From Betaproteobacteria bacterium (GTDB lineage Bacteria; Pseudomonadota; Gammaproteobacteria; Burkholderiales; Thiobacillaceae), in NCBI GenBank assembly GCA_020061585.1, contig JAGUXX010000118.1:23843-87842 (forward strand): DNA of 64,000 bases, read 5' to 3'. Made by a program: the position numbers and the translations under genes. The notes beneath the pieces are model-generated. The model searched no databases. It was not told the DNA's origin and saw only the letters and a program-made list of their open reading frames with translations. Below, in pieces: positions 40,126 to 49,904 of this stretch; positions within the stretch are counted from its first letter, which is position 1, and each line of letters starts with the position of its first letter.

Positions 40126-43098
40126 TCAATAGACTGTGTCGGACTCGTTCTTTAACAAAGTTATGGCCACCCGCAGGTCGTCCAGTTTGGCCATCAGCAT
40201 CTCCTGGCACTCCAGCAGTCGGGTGCGTAGGGCGAGTACTTTGTCGGATTCGCCCAGCGCCGCCGCGGAAAGCAGTTGCAGGGCGATTTCGTGCATCGCG
40301 ACATGGATCGGATGGATGCTGACGTACTCTTCGAGAAAGCCGTATTTCTCGCGGCCTCGGCGGTCGTACCAGCGGCCGAAGCCGCAGCCGTGGATATCCA
40401 TGGTGATGCAGGGCGCGTGATTGCCGTTATCCACCGCTGAAAATACCTGATCCACCCAGCGACGGTGGGCGAGTTCGGCGGACAGCAGGGGCAGATCCTC
40501 ATGTTCCAGACGCATGGTCGACAGCGACCATTCATATCCGAGCTGGAAGTTGGGCAGCCATGCCTCCAGTTTCGCGGCCGGCATCGGCATTGCCAGGCCG
40601 TGGCCTTGGGCGATGTTGCAGCCGAACTGCATCAGCATATTCCCCTGGCTGGCCGATTCGACGCCTTCGGCGACTACCTTCAGATTGAAGGCGGCGGCAA
40701 GCCCCAGAACGCCTTCGACGATGGCGAAGTCTTCCATGTCGTCGAGCATGTTGGCGATGAAGGTGCGGTCGATTTTAAGGGCGGCGGCGGGCAAGCGCTT
40801 CAGGTATGTGAGCAGAGAGTAACCGGTGCCGAAATCCTCGATCGCGAAGGTGACGCCAATTCGGCCGCAGGCATCGATCACCTTGCCGACCAGCCCGATG
40901 TCCTGCAATGCCGCGGTCTCCAGAATTTCCAGTTCCAGCCAGCCTGGCGGCACATCCGGATATTCGGCAAATTGTTCCAGCAGCCATTGGTCCAGGTTGG
41001 GTTGATGCAGCAGCCGCGCCGAGATGTTGACGCTGATCGGCATGTTCAAACCTTTTTCCAACCAGACGGACATTTGCCGGATGGCTTCGCTGATGGGCCA
41101 GCGGTCGATCTGGATCGACAGGTCGGAGTCTTCTATGGCAGTCAGGAAATGGGCTGGCGTCAATATGCCCGAAACGGGGTGCCGCCAGCGAATCAATGCT
41201 TCTACGCCGACCACCTGGCTAAGACGCATGTTGATTTTGGGCTGGTAGTAGAGGATGAACTGTTTGCGGTCCAGCGCCAGACGCACGCCGGTCAGGATTT
41301 CGCGGCGCGTGCGCGCCAGCCGGTCCTGTTCCGCATCGAACGTGATCCAAGTAGCGCGGCCGGCTTGCTTGGCTTCATACATGGCCTGATCGGCATGCCG
41401 TAACAGCGTGTCGGAGTCGTTGTCATCGAGCGGATACAAGGTGACGCCGATGCTGGCCGAGACACTCAGATTCAGATCGCCGATCAAAACCGGTTCGGCG
41501 ATCGAATCCAGCATGCGGGACAGAATGTGTCCGACTTCCTCGGTATTCGCGATATCGACCAGTACCAAGGCGAATTCATCGCCGCCCAGGCGCGCCACGG
41601 TATCGCCGGAGCGCACGCCTTGCTTCAGTCGGTGCGCAATCTCGATCAGCAATTTGTCGCCGATATCGTGGCCGTGGGTGTCGTTGATCGGTTTGAAGAC
41701 GTCCAGATCGAGGTAGCCGACGGCCATCAGGGTGTTGTGACGGCGCGCTTGGGCGAGCGCCTGATTCATCCGATCGGCGAACAGCACGCGATTCGGCAGA
41801 CTGGTCAGCGCGTCGTAGTGGGCCAGCGATTCCAGACGCTTCTGGGTTTCGCGGAGATGGGTGATGTCGGAGAACACTCCGACCATGTGCAGCAACTGGC
41901 CGTCGCCATTGCGTACCGCGTGTATCGCCAGCGATTCGAGGAAGATCGAGCCATCCTTGCGGCGGTTGGTGACTTCACCCTCCCAACTACCCCGGGTGAG
42001 GATCGAGTGCCACATCGACTGATAGAAATCAGTGTCGTGCAGGCCGGATTTAAGCATGCTCGGTTTATTGCCGATGGCTTCATCCTGACTGTAGCCGGTG
42101 AGGCGGGTGAAGGCCTGATTGACTTCCAGGATCATGCCATCCGGAGCGGTGATCATGATGCCGTCATTGGTGTTGTCGAAAACGCTGGCGGTACGTTCCT
42201 GGCGCTGTTCCGCCGCGACCTGCTCGGTCACGTCGGCAATCACCTCGATGAAGCCGGATACCATCCCCGCCGCGTTGAAATTGGGAAACGCGCTGATGTG
42301 AATCCAGCCGGTCGAGCCGTCGTCGCGCAGCAGTCGCATGCGCGATTCCACGCCAGATCTGGTGCGCATGCACTCCGCGCCAGGGCAATGTTCGGGGATG
42401 AACTCCGCGTGGCTGAAGGCTATCTGGCATTTGGCGCCTTCCAGGGCGCCCGATTCCTTGCCGAGCATGCGTTCCAGCCCGGCATTGACCATCAGGATAT
42501 TGAAATCACCGTCCACCATCATGACGCCAAGCTGGATATTGTCGATCAGCGCCCGATACAACGATTCCGATTGACGCATGGCATCGAGTATCGCCTTGTG
42601 CTGTGTGATGTCCTCGCGCAGACAGATGCTATGGGTCAGTTGATTCTGTTCGTTCAGCACCGGGATGATTCGGACATTCTCCACCGACATCGCGCCGTTG
42701 CCGTATTGGCTGAGCAGTTCGCCTTCCCAGGCGCGACCATTTCTGATGGCATGCCACATCTTCTTGTGGTGGGGACGGGGAGCCGATTCCTTGTCGATCT
42801 GTTCGAGGTTTAGGCCGATCAGATTCGCGCCGTCATGCCCTCCGCGGTCGCTGTAGCGCTGGTTGGCGAACTCGATCCGGCCTTTCGGGTTGATGACGAC
42901 GATGGACAACGGGCTGTGATCGAGAACCCGTTTCAGAATCCGCGCGCTTTCCAGCGCTTGCGCCAGATCAACAGGCTGATGCGCCTCATTCAGCAGCCAG
43001 GCAAGTCGGCCGTCTTGGCGGTCATCGACCCGATGAGCGTCGGGCTGAGGAGGGTCGATCGCTGGGATGTTTGCCGATGAATCTTCACTATCTTGCAT
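40126..43098 (-). CDS. PAS-GGDEF-EAL-CZB cyclic-di-GMP signalling protein
   Basis: A 990-aa cytoplasmic protein with no membrane helices. Three PAS domains lie at about 52-165, 175-295 and 300-415. The diguanylate cyclase domain has an intact GGDEF (505-509) and the inhibitory I-site RSGD (496-499). The EAL domain starts with VEALIRW (Glu633) and keeps NISA, KIDR and AEGVES, but the first Asp of the DDFGTG metal motif is Glu754 (EDFGTG), so phosphodiesterase activity is uncertain. The C-terminal CZB zinc domain (about 875-985) has His878, Cys905, His932 and His936. Zinc or oxidant sensing by CZB is known to control diguanylate cyclases such as DgcZ, so this protein may link redox or zinc state to c-di-GMP. 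Confidence 0.93.
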   Translation of the reverse strand: MQDSEDSSANIPAIDPPQPDAHRVDDRQDGRLAWLLNEAHQPVDLAQALESARILKRVLDHSPLSIVVINPKGRIEFANQRYSDRGGHDGANLIGLNLEQIDKESAPRPHHKKMWHAIRNGRAWEGELLSQYGNGAMSVENVRIIPVLNEQNQLTHSICLREDITQHKAILDAMRQSESLYRALIDNIQLGVMMVDGDFNILMVNAGLERMLGKESGALEGAKCQIAFSHAEFIPEHCPGAECMRTRSGVESRMRLLRDDGSTGWIHISAFPNFNAAGMVSGFIEVIADVTEQVAAEQRQERTASVFDNTNDGIMITAPDGMILEVNQAFTRLTGYSQDEAIGNKPSMLKSGLHDTDFYQSMWHSILTRGSWEGEVTNRRKDGSIFLESLAIHAVRNGDGQLLHMVGVFSDITHLRETQKRLESLAHYDALTSLPNRVLFADRMNQALAQARRHNTLMAVGYLDLDVFKPINDTHGHDIGDKLLIEIAHRLKQGVRSGDTVARLGGDEFALVLVDIANTEEVGHILSRMLDSIAEPVLIGDLNLSVSASIGVTLYPLDDNDSDTLLRHADQAMYEAKQAGRATWITFDAEQDRLARTRREILTGVRLALDRKQFILYYQPKINMRLSQVVGVEALIRWRHPVSGILTPAHFLTAIEDSDLSIQIDRWPISEAIRQMSVWLEKGLNMPISVNISARLLHQPNLDQWLLEQFAEYPDVPPGWLELEILETAALQDIGLVGKVIDACGRIGVTFAIEDFGTGYSLLTYLKRLPAAALKIDRTFIANMLDDMEDFAIVEGVLGLAAAFNLKVVAEGVESASQGNMLMQFGCNIAQGHGLAMPMPAAKLEAWLPNFQLGYEWSLSTMRLEHEDLPLLSAELAHRRWVDQVFSAVDNGNHAPCITMDIHGCGFGRWYDRRGREKYGFLEEYVSIHPIHVAMHEIALQLLSAAALGESDKVLALRTRLLECQEMLMAKLDDLRVAITLLKNESDTVY

Positions 43099-43278
43099 TG
43101 CCGCTCCCGTAACGCACGCTACCCCACAACGGTTATACCGATTATTCAGGGGGTAACCTAGGCGAGCAGCTTACTTGATCGCGCGGTATTAGTGGAGTGA
43201 CCACGGTCACGATGAGGATGAGAGCGCTTGCCGACCAGGCTGGATGGCGGGGCCCGATCAAATGTCGCAAGCAAGGTC

Positions 43279-44151
43279 TCAGACGCTGACCTTGATCGGC
43301 CATCCCAGCGCCTCGACGCGCCTGGCCAGCGTGTTCAGCCAGGGTTCCGGGAGCGCTTGCAGACGCGGCGCTTCAATTTGCGTTGAAGGCCGCGCCAGGC
43401 CATACAGCAGCACGCCGCGCAGGGGCAGATGTTCCGCCCTGGCGCGACTGAGCATGGCCAGCCAGGCGGCGATCTCCAGCTCGGCGGGCGGGGCGTTATC
43501 TCGCATGAACATGCAGGTCTGAATCCAGGTCGGGCATAGCGCGGCGACGGTCTTCAGGCGCTGGTAATGGCTTTCCGGATCGGTTTTGCTGTGGTTGACC
43601 GCGCGCATGCCGTCTGGCGTGGCGCGGTCGAACTTGAACCAGACTTCGCCATTCAGTTGCGCCATCCGGCTCAGCGCCCGGCGCACCCCGGGTTTGCCGG
43701 CCAGACTGCCGTTAGTGATCAACACCAGCTTGATCTTGCCCAGCAGGTCGAACTCGGCCAGCACGCCGCCGATCAGTTCGACCACTTCGGCGAACTCGGC
43801 GGCGCTGGTCGGTTCGCCGTTGCCGGACAGCGCGATGTCGTTCAACCGGCGCATGTCTTGCGGCACGCCGCGCGTCAGAAAGTCGCCATGCACGATGTCG
43901 GCTAGCATCCGGCGCAACTCGTCGACCAGTAACGCCAGATCGATCGGCGGCGGACCGCCGCGCTTCAGGTCCGGCACCTGGCAGTAGACGCAGCGCCAGT
44001 TGCAGGCATTGTTGGGGTTCAGGTTGACGCCCACCGATACCCCCCCGGCCCGACGCGACACGACCGGATAGACATAGCGCATGCCGACGCTGTCACGATC
44101 GTGGTTGCGGGTGGTGAGCGCCGAGGTCGGCGCGCGGGAGGACGAATTCAT
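43279..44151 (-). CDS. Radical SAM protein
   Basis: A 290-aa radical SAM enzyme with cluster motif CNWRCVYCQVP (CX3CX2C) and SGNGEPTSAAEF as the SAM glycine element, then KIKLVLITNGS. No auxiliary Cys cluster is visible in the C-terminal half. It resembles the family of radical SAM proteins of unknown substrate with an N-terminal YVYPVVSRRAGGVSVGVNLN. The ATG at 44151 is preferred because a longer frame would run into the divergent TlpA-like gene. Confidence 0.82.
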   Translation of the reverse strand: MNSSSRAPTSALTTRNHDRDSVGMRYVYPVVSRRAGGVSVGVNLNPNNACNWRCVYCQVPDLKRGGPPPIDLALLVDELRRMLADIVHGDFLTRGVPQDMRRLNDIALSGNGEPTSAAEFAEVVELIGGVLAEFDLLGKIKLVLITNGSLAGKPGVRRALSRMAQLNGEVWFKFDRATPDGMRAVNHSKTDPESHYQRLKTVAALCPTWIQTCMFMRDNAPPAELEIAAWLAMLSRARAEHLPLRGVLLYGLARPSTQIEAPRLQALPEPWLNTLARRVEALGWPIKVSV

Positions 44152-44267
44152 GCGCGAATTCTGGCACACTGGAACGGCGCGTATGCGATGCCGCGCGATG
44201 CAACCCGCTGCCGATGTCGGCCGGGTGCGAGATTTGACCAACCCGGTTTGCCATACCTCGATAGCCC

Positions 44268-45599
44268 ATGCCAAACAAGATTCTGTTCCGCCTGCTGATT
44301 TTGCTGTTCCTGCTATGTCCCCCGGCGTTGGCCGGATTCAGTGTCACCACCGAGAGCGGCGACCGCATCGAGGTACGTGTCTGGGGCGAGTCCAATACGG
44401 GCCCGCTGTACATCTGGCTGCTCAACCAGTATGCCGAAACCGGACGTTACGACAGTCTGGCGGCGGCGCTGGCAGAGCAGGGCGCCAGCGTCTGGCGGGT
44501 CGATCTGCTGGATGCCTTGATGCTGGAACGAACCGCCGAAGCGATCCGCAACATGTCCGGCGATCCGGTCGCCAGCCTGCTGCAAGCGGCGGTCAAAACC
44601 GAACGACGCCCGATCGTGCTGGTCGCCAGCGACCGGATGGCGGTGCCGCTGCTGAAGGGCATGCGCGAATGGCAGGTTCGCCGCCAGTCGAGCAAGGACG
44701 CGGCCGGCAAGGCCGACGCGGTGGCCGGCGGCATCCTGTTTTTCCCCAACCTGTTTCGCGGCACGCCGGTGGCCGGCGAAGAGCCCGAATTAATGGAAAT
44801 CGTCAGTGCCACCAACCTGCCGTTGATGATCATGCAGCCGGAGCTGGGGTCGAATCGCGGCCGCCTGCCGGGGTTGCTGAAAACCCTGCATACAGCGGGC
44901 AGCCCGGCCTACACCTGGCTGGTACCGGAAGTCCGTGACTACTATCTTCTGCAAACCGAAAAACCGCAAAGCGAGAGCCTGCAGGCGATGGCCGGCAAGG
45001 TGCCCGAACCGGTGGAACGGGCGATCAGCGCGACGCCGCGACGCATACAGATGGCCGCTCGGCTGCTCGATGCCAGTCCTAAACCGAGCAAGCCGCGGCC
45101 GATCAGTGAAGTCCAGCTCAAGGCCAGCGCCCCAGCCTACGGTCTGATCGAACGCCCGCGTCGTCCCGCGCCGGATTTCAAACTGCTCGATGCGCACGGC
45201 AAGATCCACAGTTTGAAGCAAGGCCCGAACCCGGGGCGCGTCACCTTGGTCAACTTCTGGGCGACCTGGTGCCCGCCCTGTGTGCATGAGATTCCGTCGA
45301 TGAATCGGCTGGCCGCGGCTTACGATGAACGGGAATTCGGCATCGTGTCGATCAACTTCAAGGAAGACCCGCAACATGTGTTGGCCTTTCTCAAACGGGT
45401 GAATGTCGATTTTCCTGTGCTGCTCGATGACGATGGCGCGGTGTCGGGACGCTGGAAAGTGTTCGCCTTTCCGAGCAGTTTCCTGCTCGACCGGCAAGGC
45501 AATATCCGCTACTCGGTGAATACCGCCATCGAATGGGATGATCCCGAAGTGAAAACCGTCATTCAGCGGCTGCTGAATGAAGACCGACCGGCCAAGTAG
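44268..45599 (+). CDS. TlpA-like redoxin with unusual N-terminal domain
   Basis: A 443-aa exported protein. Signal peptide 1-22, then about 260 residues whose order of strands and helices recalls an alpha/beta-hydrolase (PLYIWLLNQYAE, LAAALAEQGASVWRVDLLDA, RRPIVLVASDRMAVPLL), but the nucleophile-elbow Gly-X-Ser-X-Gly is replaced by ASDRMA, so it is probably not a hydrolase. Residues about 300-440 are a TlpA/ResA-type thioredoxin domain with WCPPC (Cys335, Cys338), expected to reduce or exchange disulfides in the periplasm, for example in cytochrome maturation. Followed by mutY after 20 bp. Confidence 0.85.
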   Translation: MPNKILFRLLILLFLLCPPALAGFSVTTESGDRIEVRVWGESNTGPLYIWLLNQYAETGRYDSLAAALAEQGASVWRVDLLDALMLERTAEAIRNMSGDPVASLLQAAVKTERRPIVLVASDRMAVPLLKGMREWQVRRQSSKDAAGKADAVAGGILFFPNLFRGTPVAGEEPELMEIVSATNLPLMIMQPELGSNRGRLPGLLKTLHTAGSPAYTWLVPEVRDYYLLQTEKPQSESLQAMAGKVPEPVERAISATPRRIQMAARLLDASPKPSKPRPISEVQLKASAPAYGLIERPRRPAPDFKLLDAHGKIHSLKQGPNPGRVTLVNFWATWCPPCVHEIPSMNRLAAAYDEREFGIVSINFKEDPQHVLAFLKRVNVDFPVLLDDDGAVSGRWKVFAFPSSFLLDRQGNIRYSVNTAIEWDDPEVKTVIQRLLNEDRPAK

Positions 45600-45619
45600 C
45601 GAACGGAACACAACCGACT

Positions 45620-46663
45620 ATGCACGTCGAGCGCTTCGCGCCGCGCCTGATCGCCTGGCAGCGGCGGCATGGCCGCCACGCGTTGCCGTGGCAAGGCGGC
45701 GCGGCGGGCGATGCCTACCCGGTGTGGCTGTCGGAAATCATGTTGCAGCAGACCCAGGTGGAAACCGTCATCCCTTATTACCAGCGTTTCCTGGCGCGCT
45801 TTCCGGATCTGGCGACCTTGGCGGCGGCGCAACAGGATGAGGTGCTCGGACTGTGGTCCGGACTGGGCTATTACAGCCGGGCGCGCAATCTGCACCAGGC
45901 CGCGCGGCGCATCGTGGCGGAACATGGCGGGCGATTTCCGCGCCAGTTCGACGCCATTCTGGCGCTGCCCGGCATCGGCCGCTCCACCGCCGCCGCCATC
46001 GCCGCGTTTGCCTATGCCGAACCGCGCGCCATTCTCGATGGCAACGTCAAACGGGTGCTGGCGCGGGTGTTCGGCATCGACGGCTGGCCGGGCGAACGGG
46101 CGGTGCAAGAGCGGCTCTGGGCGCTGGCCGAAGCCTTGCTGCCCGGCGGCGAGATTCGCGCCTATACCCAGGGCTTGATGGACCTCGGCGCCACCGTCTG
46201 CACGCGCGGTCGTCCAGGTTGCGAACGCTGTCCGTTCAACGTCGAGTGCCTGGCCAATATCCAGGGCAGGCAGCGGGAGTTGCCCGCCGCTCGGCCGAAA
46301 AAAACGCTGCCCGCCAAGCGCACGGCGATGCTGGTCATGCTGCATGCCGGCGAGGTATTGCTGGAAAAGCGTCCCGACAGCGGCATCTGGGGCGGGCTGT
46401 GGAGCCTGCCCGAATGCGCCGAACAGGATGATCCGGCGCGGGCGGCCGAACAGCTTGGCTACCCGGCGCGGCTGACCGGCGAACTGCCGGCTTTCGAGCA
46501 TGTGTTCACGCATTTTCGGCTCACCATCCAGCCCTGGCGCCTGCAAGTCGATCGCCTGGCCGGCGCGGCCGAACCGGGGCGTATCTGGCTGGCGCTGGAT
46601 GATCTCGACGGCGCCGCGCTACCCACCCCGGTCAGGCGGATTTTGTCGGCGCTGAAAGCGTGA
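45620..46663 (+). CDS. mutY: A/G-specific adenine DNA glycosylase
   Basis: A 347-aa MutY, which removes adenine mispaired with 8-oxoguanine. The helix-hairpin-helix LPGIGRSTAAAI is followed by the catalytic Asp in LDGNVKRVLAR, with the catalytic Glu in SEIMLQQTQVETVIPYY. The 4Fe-4S cluster lies in CTRGRPGCERCPFNVEC, and the C-terminal NUDIX-like 8-oxoG domain (TAMLVMLHAGEVLLEKRPDS, WGGLWSLPE) is complete. Length is normal. Confidence 0.97.
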   Translation: MHVERFAPRLIAWQRRHGRHALPWQGGAAGDAYPVWLSEIMLQQTQVETVIPYYQRFLARFPDLATLAAAQQDEVLGLWSGLGYYSRARNLHQAARRIVAEHGGRFPRQFDAILALPGIGRSTAAAIAAFAYAEPRAILDGNVKRVLARVFGIDGWPGERAVQERLWALAEALLPGGEIRAYTQGLMDLGATVCTRGRPGCERCPFNVECLANIQGRQRELPAARPKKTLPAKRTAMLVMLHAGEVLLEKRPDSGIWGGLWSLPECAEQDDPARAAEQLGYPARLTGELPAFEHVFTHFRLTIQPWRLQVDRLAGAAEPGRIWLALDDLDGAALPTPVRRILSALKA

Positions 46664-46803
46664 ATGTCGGTTCGCGGCGCAAAACATTTCCCGATAACCC
46701 GGGAACCGGGTCGGTCAATGCCGGTCGATGCGCTGTTTCGCGCTCGCGTGCAACGCAAAACAACTCGGAAAACTACGTATTCATTCAATCAGAAAGGAAA
46801 ACC

Positions 46804-47271
46804 ATGCTGTCGCAAAAACCGCTCGCCATCGCCTTGTCCGCCGTCATTCTGACATTCAGCACCGGGGTTCAGGCCAACGACCTGAAACCGGAGGAAATGA
46901 TCAAATTCCGCAAGGCCGCCTACAACTTCATGGCCTGGAACATGGGCAAGATCAAAGCCAATCTGGAAGGCAATTTCAACCAGGATGCCGTTGCCAACGC
47001 CGCCGGAGCCATCGCCGCCGTCGCCAATTCCGGCATGGGCGCGCTCTATGCGCCGGGCACGGACAAGAATATCGGCAACGAAAAAACCCGCCTGAAATCC
47101 GAGTTCTTCAAGGAGCCGGACAAAGTTCGTGAAATCGCCGTCAACTTCAACAAGCAGGCCAACGAACTGGTCAAGGTCGCGGCCAGTGGCGATGCCGGCG
47201 CGGTGCGGACCCAGTTCGCCAAGCTGGGCGATGCCTGCAAGGCCTGCCACGACCCCTATCGCGCCAAGTAA
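46804..47271 (+). CDS. Cytochrome c'
   Basis: A 155-aa protein with signal peptide 1-24 and a four-helix-bundle class II cytochrome whose haem site is at the C-terminus (ACKACHDPYRAK). FRKAAYNFMAWNMGKIKANL is the usual first helix. Cytochromes c' bind NO and may protect denitrifying cells or carry electrons. AGAAAGGAAA precedes the ATG. Convergent with a cytochrome b561 gene, a frequent partner. NO binding would fit the nitrate-reducing lifestyle inferred from napAB. Confidence 0.92.
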   Translation: MLSQKPLAIALSAVILTFSTGVQANDLKPEEMIKFRKAAYNFMAWNMGKIKANLEGNFNQDAVANAAGAIAAVANSGMGALYAPGTDKNIGNEKTRLKSEFFKEPDKVREIAVNFNKQANELVKVAASGDAGAVRTQFAKLGDACKACHDPYRAK

Positions 47272-47278
47272 GCGCTGC

Positions 47279-47299
47279 TCCGGCCGCCGCGCCGCCGGA
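47279..47299. terminator. GC-rich stem-loop between cytochrome c' and b561 genes
   Basis: TCCGGC (47279-47284) pairs with GCCGGA (47294-47299) around a GC-rich loop at the junction of two convergent genes. No T-run, so only tentative. Confidence 0.35.
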
Positions 47300-48001
47300 T
47301 TACCAGTCCGGGGTGGCGGTCGTGGCGGCCGGCGGTGGTGGCGCGGGTTGCAGCGCCAGCACGCCGGATACCGCGCCGGCGGCGACCAGCACCGCGAAGA
47401 TCAGTGCGATGCCGCCCGCGATGGCGCTGGTTGGTGAGCATCGAGCTTCCAACGGCGCTTCCCGGGTTTCCTTCCAGCCGGTCAACATCGGCCGCACCAG
47501 ATCGACGCGACGCTTCAGACGATAGAAGGCGATGGCCGCCAGATGCAGGCCGATCAATCCCAGCAACACATCGAAGCCGAGGTGATGCAGACTGGTCAAC
47601 TGATCGCTGAGCGATTTGTTCACCCATCCGGACAGCAGGCCGGCAAACGCGATATCGTCATTGGCGAACAAGCCGCTGGTGGCCATCGCCAGCGGTAGCA
47701 GCAACAACAGCAGCACCGACCAGCCGCCCAGCGGCGTGTGGCCGAAACCGCGCCATTCGCCGCGCAGATAGGCCAGCACCCCGGCCGGGCCACGCACAAA
47801 TTCGACGAAGCGGGCATGCCGCGTGCCGACAAAGCCCCACACCAGACGAAACACGATCAGGCCGATGATCGCCAGCCCGATGCGTTGATGCCAGTCCATT
47901 GCGCCGAAACGCTGTGTCAGATAAGCCGCGCCTATCGCCAGAACCAGCAACCAATGGAACAGGCGCAGCGGCCAATCCCAGACATAAACCCGATTTCCCA
48001 T
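47300..48001 (-). CDS. Cytochrome b561-type membrane protein
   Basis: A 233-aa protein with four to five membrane helices and conserved His ligands: VWDWPLRLFHWLLVLAI, MDWHQRIGLAIIG, and SLHHLGFDVLLGLIGLHLAA. This is the prokaryotic cytochrome b561/NiFe-hydrogenase cytochrome b family that oxidises quinol and passes electrons to periplasmic cytochromes. An additional hydrophobic helix and Pro-rich tail end the protein. The ATG at 48001 is used because MGNRVYVWDWP is the conserved start. Convergent partner of cytochrome c'. Confidence 0.88.
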   Translation of the reverse strand: MGNRVYVWDWPLRLFHWLLVLAIGAAYLTQRFGAMDWHQRIGLAIIGLIVFRLVWGFVGTRHARFVEFVRGPAGVLAYLRGEWRGFGHTPLGGWSVLLLLLLPLAMATSGLFANDDIAFAGLLSGWVNKSLSDQLTSLHHLGFDVLLGLIGLHLAAIAFYRLKRRVDLVRPMLTGWKETREAPLEARCSPTSAIAGGIALIFAVLVAAGAVSGVLALQPAPPPPAATTATPDW

Positions 48002-48165
48002 CGTTTCGATACTCCAAGCGGTTGTGTGGTCAATGACGCGCAAGCTTACCGGCAAGTTCCGAAACGCGCCTGATGCGCCGGATGATTTCAGGTTTAATCA
48101 GGCTTGCTTGGAAATAACCGCGCGCGAAGTCATTCCGCCCCGACTCCCCACGTTTTTTCGCCACC

Positions 48166-49812
48166 ATGAATCCTGTTCAACCCGACCCGACGCAAATCGC
48201 CGCCAGCCGCGCCAGAACCGCCAGTGAACAGATCGTTCAGGCGCTCGCCGACGGCAAGAACAAGCGGGTGCGCAAGTTGCTGGACGCCATGCATCCGGCC
48301 AAGATCGCCGCGCTGCTGGAAATGCTCGGGCCCGAGCAGCGCGCGGCGCTCTGGCAACAGGTCGATTCCGAGCTCGAACAGCGCATCCTCTCGCACCTGA
48401 ATCTGGATCTCGGTCGGTGGCTGGCCGGCGAGTCGGGCGATGCGCAGCACCCCGGGCAGGCCGACGCGGATCACGTGGTTGAGATCAACCAACTCGATGC
48501 GGTGCGTCAGGCGCTGGGGCAGGGCAAGTTGAAGCGGGTCGGCAAGATTCTGCAGCACATGCATCCGGCCAAGGTCGCCGGGCTGCTGGAGGGCTTGCCG
48601 CCGCAAGAGCGGCACGCGGTGTGGAGCATGGTGGAGACCGAGCGCAGCGGCAAGGTGCTGACCTATGTGCACGACGAGATCCGCGCCGCGCTGGCGCGCG
48701 AACTCGATCCGGACGATCTGGTCGCGGCGGTTCAGTCGCTCGAACTGGATGACCTGGTCGACCTGATCCAGACCCTGCCGCACGAGTTGGCCATCAAGCT
48801 GCGCCACACCACCAGCGGCAGTCGCCGCAAGCAGCTCGAATCGATGCTGTCGTACCCGGAGGATTCCGCCGGCGGCCTGATGAACGCCGACCCGATCGAA
48901 GTCCGCGCCGATGTCAGAGTCGGCACCGTGCTGCGTTACCTGCGTTTGCTGGAGACGCTGCCGCCGCAGACCGACATGTTGATGGTGGTCGATCGCAAGG
49001 GCCACTACCAGGGCGCTTTGCGGCTCAGCGCGCTGGTCACCTCGGCGCTGGAACTGCGCGTGGCGGAGGTGATGCAGACCGATGTCGCCGGCATCGCGGT
49101 GGACATGAAGGATATCGAGGTCGCCCGATTGTTTCAGGACCATGACCTGTTGTCGGCGCCGGTGGTGGATGCGCACAACCGGCTGATCGGCCGTATCACC
49201 GTCGACGATGTGGTGGACGTGATCCGCGATGATTCCGATCGGGCGATGATGCACATGGCCGGTCTCGACGACGAGGCCGACATGTTCGCGCCGCTGCTGG
49301 TCAGTTCGCGCCGCCGCGCGGTGTGGCTGGGCATCAATCTGGTGACGGCGTTTCTGGCGGCCTGGGTGATCGGCCAGTTCCAGGCCACGCTGGCGCAACT
49401 GGTGGCGCTGGCGGTGCTGATGCCGATCGTCGCCAGCATGGGCGGCATCGCCGGCAGTCAGACCCTCACCCTGGTGATCCGCGGGCTGGCGCTGGGACAG
49501 GTGCAGAAAGGCAATATCCGGATACTGCTGAACCGGGAAGTGGGAATTTCCATCCTCAACGGCATCCTCTGGGCGGTGGTCATCGCGCTGCTGGCGGTGG
49601 CCTGGTTCGGCGACTGGGGCATCGGCGGCGTGCTCGGCGTCGCCATCCTCATCAATCTGCTGTGCGCCGCGCTGGCTGGTCTGGCGATCCCGTTGATCCT
49701 GGATCGCATGGGCATCGACCCGGCGCTGGCGGGCAGCGTGATTCTGACCACAGTGACCGACGTCATCGGCTTCTTCGCCTTTCTCGGTCTGGCGACGCTG
49801 TTGCTGCTTTGA
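48166..49812 (+). CDS. mgtE: MgtE-type magnesium transporter with duplicated N domain
   Basis: A 548-aa Mg2+ channel. Two tandem MgtE-N-like helical segments are visible: LDAMHPAKIAALLEMLGPEQ (about 40-59) and LQHMHPAKVAGLLEGLPPQE (about 130-149). A CBS pair (about 235-365) and five C-terminal membrane helices with LMPIVASMGGIAGSQTLTL and GINLVTAFLAA follow. Typical MgtE is about 450 aa; the extra about 100 residues come from the repeated N-terminal segment, which could change Mg2+ gating. Confidence 0.92.
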   Translation: MNPVQPDPTQIAASRARTASEQIVQALADGKNKRVRKLLDAMHPAKIAALLEMLGPEQRAALWQQVDSELEQRILSHLNLDLGRWLAGESGDAQHPGQADADHVVEINQLDAVRQALGQGKLKRVGKILQHMHPAKVAGLLEGLPPQERHAVWSMVETERSGKVLTYVHDEIRAALARELDPDDLVAAVQSLELDDLVDLIQTLPHELAIKLRHTTSGSRRKQLESMLSYPEDSAGGLMNADPIEVRADVRVGTVLRYLRLLETLPPQTDMLMVVDRKGHYQGALRLSALVTSALELRVAEVMQTDVAGIAVDMKDIEVARLFQDHDLLSAPVVDAHNRLIGRITVDDVVDVIRDDSDRAMMHMAGLDDEADMFAPLLVSSRRRAVWLGINLVTAFLAAWVIGQFQATLAQLVALAVLMPIVASMGGIAGSQTLTLVIRGLALGQVQKGNIRILLNREVGISILNGILWAVVIALLAVAWFGDWGIGGVLGVAILINLLCAALAGLAIPLILDRMGIDPALAGSVILTTVTDVIGFFAFLGLATLLLL

Positions 49813-49904
49813 GGCGCGGCGCGCAAGTTGCGCGGGGTTGTCACAAGCCGGCTATCCCTTCCCCTTGGAAGCGTACAGCCCGGCTTCAGGCATCGAGACC
49901 CGGG

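Noticed and set aside
43152..43278. A promoter or small gene upstream of the GGDEF-EAL gene
   Set aside because: No motif or coding signal stands out in this gap.
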